Shown one piece after another: positions 37,634 to 49,500 of a stretch of 64,000 nucleotides of DNA (the stretch's first letter is position 1; each line of letters begins with the position of its first letter). The DNA lies in NCBI GenBank assembly GCA_027924585.1, contig BSBM01000321.1, positions 2,493,001-2,557,000 of the forward strand. The letters are read 5' to 3'. The position numbers were made by a program, and so were the translations under genes. A model generated the notes under the pieces. The model saw only the letters and a program-made list of their open reading frames with translations, had not been told where the DNA came from and made no database searches. This DNA is from Larix kaempferi (taxonomy: Eukaryota; Streptophyta; Pinopsida; Pinales; Pinaceae).

Positions 37634-39115
37634 CTGAACAAAATCCTAGACAATTTCATTCTAAAAGAAGATAAAGGTAATGCCCCAGTAATAATGAACA
37701 CCTTTGATTATGAGGCTAACTGAATTGATCATTTATCATTCTCTTCCTACAATCCTCTCTCATCAAATCCCCTCAATAAAATCTCAAACCATGTTTCCCA
37801 AGCCATAAAATCCTCTTCCTTAGATCCATCCATTAAAAAACATCTTCCGCCCCACAATCCACAATCTCCTAGAATTTATGATGAATCAAAGGCCCATAAG
37901 AAATATATCCCCTTTAGGCCCATTGTTAGCACCATTGGAACACCCACTTCCTCCCTAGCCAAATTCTTAGTAACAAACTCCTTCCTTTTACTATCCATAC
38001 TTATTCTTACATACAAGACTCAACTAACCTCATTCATAAAATTCATGAACTTCATCTCGAATAAGATGAAATTTTAATAAGTTCCGACATAGTGTCCTTA
38101 TACACCAAAATCTCAATCCTTGAGGCCCTTAATCTAATCGCTGACCTTTTAGACCCTAAAACTATTAACCTCATCAAAATTTTCCTAAACTCTACTTTTT
38201 TCAGCTCTGAAGTGAAATTCTATGAGAAAATCGAAGGCACAACTATGGGAGCTTCCCTTTCCCCAGTAGTTTCTAATATATTTATGGAAAACTTTGAAAC
38301 TCTTTCTCTTAATAGCTCCCATATCAAAACAAAATGTTGGTTTCGATTTTTTGACGATACCTTCATCATTTGACCTCATAGTCGTCCTACCCTTGATTCC
38401 TTTCTCAATCATCTTAACAACATTTCTCTCATATCCAATTAATTATGGAAATCAAGCAAGACAATTCCCTCCCATTCTTAGATGTCCCGGTCACCCACCA
38501 TCCTGATGGTTCCCTCTCTCACCAAGTTTAGTGCAAGAAAACCCATACTAATGGATACCTTCATGACCAATCCCATCAACGAACTACTAAAAAAATTATA
38601 GTTCTTAAGACCCTTATATCTAGATCCATTTACATCTCTAATACCCAACATCTCCAAACTGAAAGAACCCACCTCACTAAAGATCTCCTAGCCAATGACT
38701 ACTCCCTAAACTATATTAACAAAACTTTTCATTCTGTTCACCATCCCAAAACTAAATCACTTCACCCCAATGAACCCCCCTTAGCCTTAACTTTCCTCCC
38801 TTACATTCATGGAATCACTAACAACTGATTGCCAAATCTTAGCTTAAAATAAAATCAAAACTCTATTCAAACCATAAAAATCCTAAATAGTTATTTATAA
38901 GTGTCAAAGACAAGTCTAACCCTCTTCTAACCCAATTTGTTTATCAAATCCCTTGCTCCTATGGAAAATCCTTCATTGGTTAAATAGGAAGAGCAATCCA
39001 AACCCGCCTCGAAGAACACATAATCAATACTAGTCATAGTTTTTTTTATCTAAACCGACCATTGCAAAGAATTCCCACAACACCAAAAACCTTTTTTCTT
39101 TATTCAAACCAAATA
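37634..39115 (+). pseudogene. Penelope-like reverse transcriptase with GIY-YIG nuclease domain, broken
   Basis: In changing frames, the plus strand reads an N-terminal block (LNKILDNFILKEDKGNAPVI at 37634), the block FRPIVSTIGTPTSSLAKFLV at 37913, and the palm: ISSDIVSLYTKI near 38077, then GTTMGASLSPVVSNIFMENF near 38239, and the catalytic FFDDT at about 38347-38361, with both Asp kept. Next come LPFLDVPVTHHPDGSL near 38463 and a thumb-like KTLISRS. The GIY-YIG domain follows at about 38948 (IPCSYGKSFIG, a stop, then GRAIQTRLEEH). At least three frame changes and several stops rule out activity. The RT plus C-terminal GIY-YIG pairing is diagnostic of EN+ Penelope-like elements. Linker regions are too decayed to read. 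Confidence 0.85.
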
Positions 39116-39930
39116 TGCTTCTATCTTGCATCACTTGACTTGGCATATCCCTGAAGCTCTTGAAATAAAAAATCACCCCAAAATTTTTAATAGCAATGAT
39201 GGATACAAATTAAGATAATATTGGAATCCCATCATCCACCATTTCTTCTCCCCTTTTCATCATACGAACACCCATTACCCGTAAATTATTCTTAATAATC
39301 CCTATTCTTCCCTTTTTATCTTTTTACAACCCCCCTCCTTTTACCTTAATCATATTATTAAAAATACCCCCCCATCCCTGATTTCTTCATCTTTACTTGA
39401 CCCACATCTCAACTCTCGTTCCCCGTCTTTGTTTCTCCATTTATCCCCTTTCTCATGTTTTATTTTAATCTCAGATCCACTCCCTTCCCCTAGTTTATGT
39501 TAATTTCTTACCCCTATAAATTAATTTAATTTTAATACTTTATTCCATATTCTTTTTATTCCTTTTATCATCTTTCCCCATCCAATTTCTAACAATCAAT
39601 TTACCCTTAAATTAATCTCATTAATCCCTAATCTCCTCTCTTTGACTTTCAACAATCCCCATTTTCCTTAATTATATTATTAAATAACCCCTTCCCTTCT
39701 TATTGTAAATTTACTAATCCCCTTTTCCCCTATTATTTTCTTTACTACAATTCGTTACACCCTCTAATTTAACTTAATTTAACTTGGTTTTAATATTAAT
39801 AATTTCTTCCGACTACTCTCTTTCAATTAATTTATTATTTTCCTCCACCAAATTTCTAATGTTCATATTTCTCTTAATATTTATTCATCGAAATATCCTT
39901 ACTCTATCTATATGATCTTGAGCTTTCATG
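39116..39930 (+). other. AT- and C-rich 3' untranslated part of the Penelope-like element
   Basis: This stretch is strongly T/C-biased on the plus strand, with runs of cccc and attaat, and carries no reading frame. It lies between the nuclease domain and the hammerhead-like motif, so it is probably the element's 3' untranslated region. Confidence 0.5.
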
Positions 39931-39934
39931 AGAT

Positions 39935-39975
39935 CCCTAATGATGAGTGGTGTGTTCGCTCGAAATGTTGTACTC
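39935..39975 (+). ncRNA. Hammerhead-ribozyme-like motif
   Basis: The order tgatgag, a short hairpin-forming stretch, then cgaaat matches the hammerhead core (CUGAUGA, stem II, GAAA). It lies within the last 90 bp of the Penelope-like element, preceded by gatccct and followed by gttgtact. The first core base is A instead of C, and stem II pairs imperfectly, so this copy is probably inactive. Hammerhead motifs are a known property of Penelope-like elements, which supports the reading. The call rests on position and motif, not on a folding calculation. Confidence 0.5.
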
Positions 39976-40016
39976 AGAAATCTTTACACATTAAAATCCA
40001 AGAACTAATACAACAT

Positions 40017-40345
40017 TACAAAAGTTGTTGGCTTGGAAGATTATAAGTCAACAAAATGAGGCGAATTTGGGAATTTTGATACACGGGTTTTGTCAGCAAC
40101 ATACAAATATACAAACATCAGCTATTACTTTTTGTAAAGGAAACTTACACGAACCTTGATGTGCATTTTTGTAAACCCAATCATGTAGTTTTGTAACTTG
40201 TTTGAACAATGAACTTGGAATTTTTAAGAATTAATACAAATTATACATTCTTGGTAAATTTTTGTAATGGGTTGTAATTTCAATTTGAAAAATTAGTCTA
40301 TTTTAAAGAACAAAATCCAATGAGAACAAGTATAAATGGCCATTT
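40017..40345. repeat. Tandem array, continuation after the Penelope-like insertion
   Basis: Sequence resumes with the TSD and the words cttggaagattataagtcaa and aggaaacttacacgaaccttg, which match the corresponding parts of units near 18740-18860 and 19650-19780. Similarity fades near 40345. Confidence 0.75.
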
Positions 40346-41390
40346 TTTCAAAGATTTTGCATTTTTGAAGAAATGCAAACAACTATGACTAAAATGCATG
40401 CCAAGGTCTGCATATGGTCTCAAATGATGGCATGTAAGTTACTATGAATTACTCATAAGATACCACCTTGTGATATATGGTTATACTTCATGTCTGAATC
40501 CTAAAAAGTATTCAAATTTAAATATCAACTTCATTTACCAAAAAGCAGGGTAGATGCAAGCCAAATTCATATAAATGCACTCCTAAGGCCAAAAAATCAT
40601 TGTAAAAGTTTATGGATCCTTAATAAATTATAATATAACTCCATATTCATGTTGGATAGCTGAATAATCCAATGATGCTCTTGCATCATCACTCAATGTG
40701 TAACACTTAACACCTTAGCATGCACCAAGAGTTCCAATCCAAGCTAATAGAAAGGTATGGTATATCATGAGTCATCATTTCCAAGTGTCCAAGTTAATAG
40801 AAAGGTGTGGCATATCATGAGTCATCATGATGATGGATCCTCAGTTTTGTTGTTTTGTATTTGAAATATAATTATTATTTGAAGTATATATGTTGTATTG
40901 CAATTTGTTATACTAAGGTATTGTTGAGACACCATTATACTATTTTTCATTATCAAAACTTTGGAATTCCATTTATTTTAAGTTTGTAGGTCTAGCTTCT
41001 TTTTGAAAAAGATATGATGACAATATATAATGAATGAAAAATGTAGCAAGCATTTTTGTGATGAACTATTTGATACCAAAATAAGGCCATACCATTTGAC
41101 TCAGTAATGTGCTTACAATCACATGAAGAAAGGTTTTTTCATTATGTTGGAATGAAAAATATGACTTTTGTCCTTGGAAATAAAAGTAATAGCCATTGAT
41201 AACACAACTAATTTTTAATTTAGATGATTTATGTCCTATAAATATGAAGATAGTATCTGTGTTGTTAGGTTTTTGGTTTTGGACTATTCTATTGTTAAAA
41301 ACAAGCATGGACATAAATATGACGTAAAAGGATAAATTCATTAACCAATTGTATTCACTCAAATAGTACCATTATATAATACAAAGGGTG
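40346..41390. other. Unassigned AT-rich sequence with a 50-bp tandem duplication
   Basis: Only a 50-bp direct duplication stands out: aagctaatagaaaggt at 40741 and aagttaatagaaaggt at 40791, each followed by atcatgagtcatcat. No gene or element end was recognised. Confidence 0.5.
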
Positions 41391-41571
41391 ATGCCATCTC
41401 ATGGAGATATTTTCTCTAGAACCTAACACCTTGCATGGCGACTAGGCTAGGCAATCTTATCCAAATCACTTAGTCACCATTTAGGATAAATGACCATTAT
41501 CTTAAATGATAAATACAATTAAAGGTGACAATTAAACTTTGTGATTGTTAGGTTAATCCATAAGGCTAACA
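41391..41571 (-). repeat. Possible LTR end of a minus-strand Copia-type element
   Basis: The plus strand ends ggctaaca at 41571 and is followed by ttcccccccctcaatcac-like sequence. On the minus strand that is a purine-rich tract leading into TGTTAGCC. The other edge and the partner LTR were not found, so the left coordinate is nominal. Confidence 0.35.
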
Positions 41572-43190
41572 TTCCCCCCCTCAATCACAATTCTATATAT
41601 TTGTATCAACTAAGAAAAAAACACTGATTCTGAAGCTGATATGCTCGATCTTTAAGAAGCATTCATCTGTGCTTCAATGAAAAATATACCTGAAAAACTG
41701 TCAAACTGGATGTTGAATGATTCATTTGAAATGAACTAGAAGAGAGATAAAAGTATGGAGTGAACATTTGCCATGTTTGAACATTCCCTGTATGCTTGAA
41801 AATTCCATAATTTGCCAAGTGATTTAGCTAGAAGAGGTAGGATTCTTCTGCTAATTAGTGAACATGTAGTATCATCATTCTACAATCAGTGAATAAATAG
41901 AATCACTGAAGTGATCTTTGAATATTTTGACATTTTTATGTGTCAATCAACATCCCAATACATCTTGTATTTGATTAGACCATCTACAGACTATTGTTTC
42001 CCATTTTGCGATTTGGAGTCTGGCATCTATAGAATATTGCTACCCATTTGGTAATTTGGAGTATGGAATTTACAGGCTATTGTTGTTGAAACTTGAAGTT
42101 TGAAAACCATCATAAATATTCCCCCCTTTGTCAACTGAAAGGTGAGGCATCCTTGTATCTAGTGGTTTTGGTTGACCACCATCCATTTTCACTTCACAGT
42201 GTACCCCCCTTAAGTTGAAAGAGAGTACCATTTTGACTTCAAATCAAAGTCGGCATGTGGAAACAACTACATGTTATCTTATCCCATGGGGTCCATGCTT
42301 GAAAGCTATGCCATAAGAGGACCACTTTGGGGTTATATTCTCCTGTCATAAACAAGGTGAGAGGAATGAAAATCTATCTACTGCAAGGTTTGTCTTTACT
42401 TGTGTTTGAATTTGATGGTAATACTGATGCAACTTCTTGGATGTTGAAGGGCATTACCAAGGATTGATCCACCCGAAGTGAATATTTAATCTTGAAAGCT
42501 TGTTTCTCTTGGAACATTTTTACGATGCATGTTTCTTCTTCCCATAATGTTGACAAGGATGGATATCATACCATTGATGTTCCATGTGACCAATGCGATT
42601 GCAATGTTGGCACTTTGCAATCTCATGCTTGAATCAAATAGGTGAATTTAAAACTTCTTGAAGCAATCCAACACTCTGGAAGTGGATTGGTTTTGAATAA
42701 TTTTGGATATGCGAGCTATTTTCATCATCGTATCCTAGACCATGATGATTTTTGTTGACTTGTATTTCTTCCCAAGGTCTAATGATTGGCTTGGAAAGAG
42801 ATCGCTGAACTTGGACAGCTTCATCTGCATCTGCATCTGGAGTTGTCTTATGGGATTGATGTTGAGTGCATTGTTGATTTGAATGATGATGATCATCATT
42901 ATCATCATTATCATAGAGATGGTTGTTCTGAACAAAAAACTAGTTCAGAATGCTTCACTGAATCCGAAGTTTTCCGATCCCTGATTTCATCATTCATTTA
43001 GGATTGTTCTTGAAGAAATGTCACTTTAGCTTGCATAACTTGCAAATAAGTTAACACTAATTGAAGAGTTCTTTTGTTGAGTATGATTGTGTCGTGTTCA
43101 ATAATGATTATTAGGGTGTTCAAAAAATCTAATAATTCTAGACTTTGATCCATTTCAAACACTAAATGAGGCCTCCTTGTGCAGGTAGGT
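41572..43190 (-). pseudogene. Decayed Copia-type gag remnant
   Basis: On the minus strand I read a helical gag-like segment (MDQSLELLDFLNTLI near 43155-43110, then LQLVLTYLQVMQAKVTFLQ). A zinc-knuckle-like CQHCNRIGHMEHQW follows near 42615-42575, where the final Cys of CX2CX4HX4C is lost. Stops are frequent and no protease, integrase or RT follows before the proposed polypurine tract at 41572. It may be another gag-only element like the one in nest 2, but too little is preserved to be firm. Confidence 0.4.
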
Positions 43191-44118
43191 CCTAATTACA
43201 ATCCGACTCAACCAAAAACTGGCTTCTTGCAACTCCACCATTTTTAACATTTCAACTCAACAATTTTGACTCAGAGATTGGAGGGTGTCAGATTCAATCG
43301 AGAATGCACCCAATAACAAATTCAACTGAACTTGATTTCAAAAAGACAAGTAAACTTACAAAATAGACTATTTGTAAGTTACAATTGCTATTGATTTAGA
43401 AATTGAATTTGATCTCCAAATTTGACTTTGTTGTCGATGTTTTGAATCCTTGAATAAATTTCTCCTTTGATTATGAGCTTGATTGGTCCACTTGATTCTT
43501 TGACATTGCTTGATTTCCTTAAGCTTGTCAATGAATGTTTATGTGATCAGCAACTTGAATGATTTGTGGTGCTTGTTTGGAAAATTAAATGTGTCAAGGA
43601 CTAGACACAAATTATCACAAAGAAACCATGAAAGTATTCACCATCACAAACAAAAAATGTCCTTAGACCCCCTTATTCAATTTCAGGGTGGTTTAAGATA
43701 TACATCCACAAAAAAAACCTTTTTATTAAAAATATTAGTGCAATTTACTCTAGCACTCAAGAGTGAAGAGTTCAAACTTTGTCTTTACACATGATTTCAA
43801 AATTTGTGAATTCTCTAAATATGAGCTTAACTTCTCATGCGCCCCCTTTGAAATACATTTTATTTCAATTGCAAAAAAGAATAATCTCTTATCATTCCAC
43901 TTGCTTCATAATGGAATAAAGAGTTTATATTTTATGAATTTACCCCATGAAACCTCACATGAAATTTTGTTTTGTCTGACAGCATTGAACCACCCACCAC
44001 TCGGTTCTACAGATACAACTAAGTCTCAACCAAATTTCATCAAGGTTGAAATTACACTAAACATACAGATCACAATCACCTTTATATCCTTAACCCCAAC
44101 CATCCATACTCGAGCTCA
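43191..44118. other. Unassigned sequence before the Gypsy gag fragment
   Basis: No LTR, PBS or gene was recognised. It may hold the untranslated leader of the following gag, whose 5' LTR I could not find. Confidence 0.4.
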
Positions 44119-45552
44119 ATGCAACAAAAGAGTGGATACCCAATGAAGCCCAAGCTAGAGTTACCAAATTTTGATGGTGAGACAAAACATAGCATGTCTT
44201 GGATCAATAAGGTGGAAGAATACTTTTTCATACATAAAATATTATCCAATGACGAAAAGATAAAATATTCCTTGATGCAACTTGAAGGCCGAACATATAA
44301 CTAGTATATGTGGTGGAAGATTACGACAAAAGTGTGAGCCTACAACTGGAACACTTTCAAAGATTATTTCTTTAAAATATTTGAAGATGTGATCGAGAAA
44401 TATTTTTTGGCAAAAATCACCATATTACAACAAAAAGGTGACGTGGAGGAGTACACCTACAAATGACAAGCATTAGCAACACAAGTACCAAAGTTAACAG
44501 ACGATCAATGAATCCAGACATATGTGCATGGAATCAAGCCATACATTAAATATGAGTTAGATTTACACAATGTCTCAATCTTGGATAAGGCTAGGCATAA
44601 AACAAAAAATATTGAAGAAAAGTTTAAAAAGTCATGGCAAAAAAACCTTAAAAAGGGTTATTTACGACAAAAATACACACATGTAGATATTGTGGAGGCT
44701 ACCAGCCACTAGAACATTAGTGCATCGATTCCCAATCATATGGATATAAAGCTGGAAGAGAATAAAAAAACATCCATCATTCGTCCTGACAGTGATAGAA
44801 AAAAGAAGAAAAACAATTGTCATTGATGTGGCGAAAATTGGATCCCAGGCCAAAAATGCGTATCCATTCATACAACTCACTACAAAATTATAAATGGGAA
44901 AGAAGTGTAGGTTTTTTCCAAAGAAGATACATCTGATTCCGAGTTGGATACAAACTCACTTGAGGTATCAAGAGCGGTAATCACATGCATCCAACAAACT
45001 TATAAAGAAAAAGATTCAACAACGCCCAATAAAGTTTCCACCCAAAAGCAAGAAACTCAGTTACATACAGAGAAATATATTCTGCCCCATTTGAGAAATT
45101 GAGACAACACTAAGGATGAACAACTCTTATCCTAGATGGAAAAATAAAAAAATATGGGACCTAAGAGGTTACAACTTACAGGAACTATTAAGAGTACAAA
45201 CATCAAAATTCTAATTAATTCTAAAGTACACACAATTTGGTGGATATAAAAAGGGAAAAAAGAACTTAATATTTTTGTATACCCTATGAAGAATGTCACG
45301 GTCTCGACTATCAATGAACGACATGCAGAAGAATTAGGGAAATGCCATAAGATGTCTTTACAAATATATGACTTAAATCTACAACTCAATTGTTATGCCT
45401 TACCACTCAAGGAAGTAGATATGGTGTTAGGAGTTGAATGGTTAATACAATTAGGAACCTACACTACCAACCTACAAGAACAGTACATGGAATTCAAATG
45501 GAAGGGAAGCAATTATAGGTTGCATGGATTGAGAAGCTCACTGTTCAAATAG
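44119..45552 (+). pseudogene. Decayed Ty3/Gypsy gag-protease
   Basis: The plus strand encodes a Gag start (PKLELPNFDGETKHSMSWIN near 44151), the typical middle part (NTFKDYFFKIFEDVIEKYFL near 44348; VEEYTYK; ALATQVPKL) and a zinc-knuckle trace (NCHCGENWIPGQKC-like with a stop, near 44815). The protease C-terminal half follows: LKEVDMVLGVEWLIQLGTYT near 45406 and MEFKWKGSNYRLHG near 45487. The protease active-site region is degraded (KILINSKVH in place of a DSG motif, near 45208). Many stops break the frame. RT and integrase are absent and the LTR follows within 160 bp. Confidence 0.75.
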
Positions 45553-45710
45553 AAGGAATTATAACACAAAAAATGTGTTGGACCACTTAGGGATAAAGGA
45601 ATCAATCCAGATAGCATATCTCAAGTCAACGCTTCAACACAAATCCATAATAAAGATGACATCAACAAAATCAACTTTGAGGACAAATATCCCTTTAAAG
45701 TGGGTGGCAA

Positions 45711-46069
45711 TGTTATGAACATAAATAATAAATAAAAATAAAAAATAATATGAATGAATAATCATTAACTAATAATAATTATAATTAAATTTAATAGGAC
45801 GTGACTCCTCCCAATAAGTGCCCAAACTATATAAATAAGTGGGCCATCAATTGTAAATATCATCATATCAATAGTCAATCATTATTTATATATTTTTACT
45901 GAGCATGATTTTTTTCTCAAATGTAAACAAGTTTGTTTACTTCACATAAATACAACCAAGTCTAAAACAAAAGTATATCTTCCAAAATATATAGCCTTGG
46001 AAACGAAAATAAAATTAAATAATCTTACCAGTGGACCACCATCACTCTTGTTCAGAAAATTTCCCTACA
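45711..46069 (+). repeat. Probable 3' LTR of the gag-protease element
   Basis: It starts TGTTATGAACATAAATA directly after aaagtgggtggcaa, a purine-rich tract, and ends tentatively at ccctaca (46069). A TATA-like ctatataaataag lies near 45828. No 5' partner was found in the window, so the right edge is provisional. Confidence 0.5.
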
Positions 46070-46879
46070 GTCTAATTTGGTTTGATCATAGATCACATCT
46101 AATGTGATTTTATCATTTTTTTTTTAATGTAGGACATTCCACCCAAAAGTTTGTTAAAATGGTTCTCTCATGGCCGTCGCAGTGTTTGTTCAGGTAGTGC
46201 ATTGGACTTCATTTTTCATAGGGTTGTCTCATTAGGTTTGCTTAAGAAGGGGATCCAACTTAGTATGTTGACAAGTTTCTCTTGTAGAGTTCATTTAAGT
46301 AGAGAAAAACACATGGTTTGATAACACAATTTTGGTAAATAAACAAGGAAAAAAAGGTATTTTTCTATGATTACCCACTTTCATATAAATTTCAAAATGA
46401 TGAGTCAACCCCACATAATTTCACGTGCAAAATAGTTAATGCCACATTATTTCTTGTGCAACTATAAAGTATTTCCAGGGAAAATAGGGGATTGAATTAT
46501 TAAGTAATTAGTGATTATAATTACCTCTTAAGTACTTTTTAATCCATTTCTTATTTAGGATACATTTTGGGGGTGGTAATTTCTTATCTGGCCATCAATA
46601 TCCACCTAGATCATCTCTAGAAAATCTAGATCAATGGGATCAGAGAAATATTCTCTTTATTTTTCTTAGTTCATGTTCCTAATGAGATTCATGTATTAAG
46701 AGTTGGTTCTTGAACTAATTGAGGTTGGGGAAAACTGCTCTCAGAATCCCAAGCAACCTAACATGGTGGAATAAAATAAACATGATAGGGAAATAGATCC
46801 TATTAAGTTGTTTCTTGAAGAATCCCTCATGACATAGAGGAACAAGATGATGGATAATTTTACCCCAATCCTTCAATGA
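46070..46879. other. Spacer between Gypsy fragments
   Basis: No recognisable coding or repeat boundary is present. It may contain LTR or leader sequence of the element that follows. Confidence 0.4.
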
Positions 46880-49500
46880 CTACCAATGACAGTGGAAATG
46901 CCTTCAACTAGTATTCATATTGGAGGTGCAAGACCCTTCAAGGTAAAAGTTAACTTTGACATTCTTGAATTTGAAGGCCGCATAGATGAGGATTATTTTG
47001 AGAAATGGTTAAATCTATCAGAGGGCTATTTATTTGTTAAAAACTTTTGACAACAAAAATATCACCTTGACACTCCTTAAGTCTTCCCTCATGTTAGAGA
47101 AAGGTGGGATGGTTACTAGGACATAAATTCCATAGATGAGTTTACAACATATAGGACACAACCCGTTTTGGAAACTATTTTCAATTCCCTCAAGAATAAA
47201 TTCCACCTATCAAAAACTATGATGATCACAAATACATGAGATGGAAAAATTTGCATATGAGAGAGACTAGATGATGCCAGAGTTCACCAATATTTTCCAT
47301 ACCTTATACTCAAACGTTTCTATTAGAAAATTTATTAAATGACACTTCATCTTGAAATACCATAGTGGCCTACATAGGTACATCCATATAGAGAGAGTTT
47401 GGATCTACAATTCCACCATAATAGAAGCATAGTAAAGGTTCCTGTAACTCATAGAATAAAGGATATAGCAAGGATATCCAACCTCAAAAAAACTATTCCA
47501 AGCTACAATCACATAAGAGTAATGCGAAGTTCAAGAAGGAAACTAGAAAGTGGCGAGAGTTCCATAAAATCCCCTAGCACAATGCTAATGAATGTCGCTC
47601 GAAATAGTCATTGCTGGATGATATGAAAGCCTTAGAGCGAGAACCTAGCTTAGAATATAACTTGGAACTAGATAAGGGAAACCATATCATTGAAACATAA
47701 CCCAAAGCTACCATTGCAACATCAAAAATCCAATTAGAAGATCAAGAGGATCCAAAGGAAGGTGAGCACCTATTCAATTCACAGATGTAGGTGAAGGGAA
47801 CTCTAGTACATTTAATTGTTGGTAGTGGTATCTAGAAGAAATCAATCTTATTCGAGGTCATCATGAGACTACAACTACCAAAAATGTCACACCCCTAATC
47901 ATACATCACTGGTAGATTGAGCTAAAGACAAGACATCCACATCCATGAGAAATGTCACTTTCCATTCAACATAAATCCCTTAAAAGATGAGGTACCGTGT
48001 GATGTTTCTCCACTTAAAGTTTACAATTTTCTTTTAGGAAAAATCTGTATGTGGAAGCATTAAGTTTTTATGGGTTTAGACACCATTGTTACTTTGGGAG
48101 GTCAACTGTACAAGATACCGGAGGTAGTTTCAACTATTATAGTTTCTTTGATCTCAACAAAATAGTGGAGGAAGGTGATCTTTCAGATTTTTTTTTTTCC
48201 TCTTCATGATTTTTTCCAAAGGTGAATGGAAGGTCACTACAACTACCACATCCTCTGAATGAGTTTCCTCTACATAGCATAATTAGGTGGATACGATAGT
48301 GGACGAATTCATAAATTATTCTCTTTGTCTCTAGGGTTGTCTTGACACTGATAGGTCAAGTATTCAATTGATTTGATGCTTGGATATATATTTCCTAATG
48401 GCCTAATATATTTATGCTCTCTTATCAAGAATGAATAAATCAAATGTTAGATTTAGGAGCTCATCAAAAGGGGCACATTTACCAATATCCTCACCTTGTG
48501 GGAGCACAATCAAGTGTTGGTGTAGAATAAGGAGGAGACATGGGAGACTTTGTTATTGTTTACAAATATCTGAACAAAATCATAGTCAAGAAACCAATAT
48601 CCAATCCATAGATTGATGATATTTTGGATCTTGGATCAAGGGTCAAGTTATTTAGTAAAGTTGATCTCAAGTCAGGCTACCACTAGGTACCCATTGAGAA
48701 AATTGATGTATGGAAGACAACCTTCAAGTCTAAAGAAGGAATTTTCTAGTGGTTTGTCATTCCTTTCAGCTCGACTACTACCCCAACAACATTCTTGAGA
48801 TTGATGGATGATATGTTGTGACCATTCATAAATTATTTTGTGTTTGTATATTTTTATAACATCCTGATATTTAGTAAAAATTAGGAAAAATATTTGTAGC
48901 ACATTCAACTGATCCTAAGTTCCTTGTGATATGACAAGTTATATGCCAATATAGAGAAATTCCCATTCAATATGTAGAAAATTTAGGATCTAGGATACAT
49001 CATAGATGCACATGGTGTGCATGTGGATCCAACCAAGATCCAATTAATTTGTGATTAGATAGCCTCTAAAATTCTCACTGATCTCCCTGATTTCTGTCAC
49101 CAACTTCTATCATAGTTTCATGTTGGTGTTCTCTCATATTACATGTCCCCCAAGCCAACTGACCAAGGGTGGGCCAAAATGAATTTCATTTTGTATAAGT
49201 CACAATAGAAAGCATTCAAGGATCCGAAACATCATGTTTGTTTGGGACCAATACTCATCATACCATGCCTACCAAATACCTTTGATTATGGAGATCGAGA
49301 CAAATGCTTTTGTTAATGTTGTTGGTGTAGTCCTCACTTGGAATGGAAATTCAATAGTTTATCACAATGATGCACCATATAACATGGTTCATACTTACCC
49401 CATCTATGACAACGATATGTACTCTAGTGTTAAATACTATCACCGATGAAAGAATTAAATCCTAGGGAAAGTTTTGTGTTCCTTAACCCAAAAATTGAAT
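46880..49500 (+). pseudogene. Decayed Ty3/Gypsy gag-protease-RT-RNase H
   Basis: Recognisable blocks occur in order on the plus strand. Gag: FKVKVNFDILEFEGRIDEDY near 46950, and SGLHRYIHIERV near 47365. Protease: LVHLIVGSGI near 47807, where Gly replaces the catalytic Asp, then NPLKDEVPCDVSPLKVYNFL near 47970. Reverse transcriptase: VKLFSKVDLKSGYH near 48645, FKSKEGIF near 48725, and the active site reading FVFVYFYNILIFS near 48835, so both catalytic Asp residues are lost. A connection and RNase H start follow (KAFKDPKHH near 49212; YPIYDNDMYS near 49395). Stops and frame changes are abundant. Integrase is absent. Confidence 0.8.

Larger units (their letters stand above)
20556..40016 (+). mobile_element. 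Penelope-like retroelement, split by later insertions
   Basis: The element interrupts the tandem array with a 10-bp direct repeat tacaaaagtt on both sides (20546-20555 and 40017-40026). Its own sequence is 20556-20696 plus about 37413-40016, roughly 2.7 kb in total. It contains Penelope-type reverse transcriptase, a downstream GIY-YIG nuclease domain and a hammerhead-like motif near the 3' end. That layout is known from EN+ Penelope-like elements, and conifers are known to carry such elements (described as Dryad, attributed to horizontal transfer from arthropods). Whether this copy belongs to that family needs a search. The 5' end may be truncated. Confidence 0.82.

Noticed and set aside
45711-46069. 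Cellular promoter with TATA box near 45828
   Set aside because: The TATA-like sequence lies inside an apparent LTR that follows a polypurine tract, so an LTR promoter is the simpler reading.
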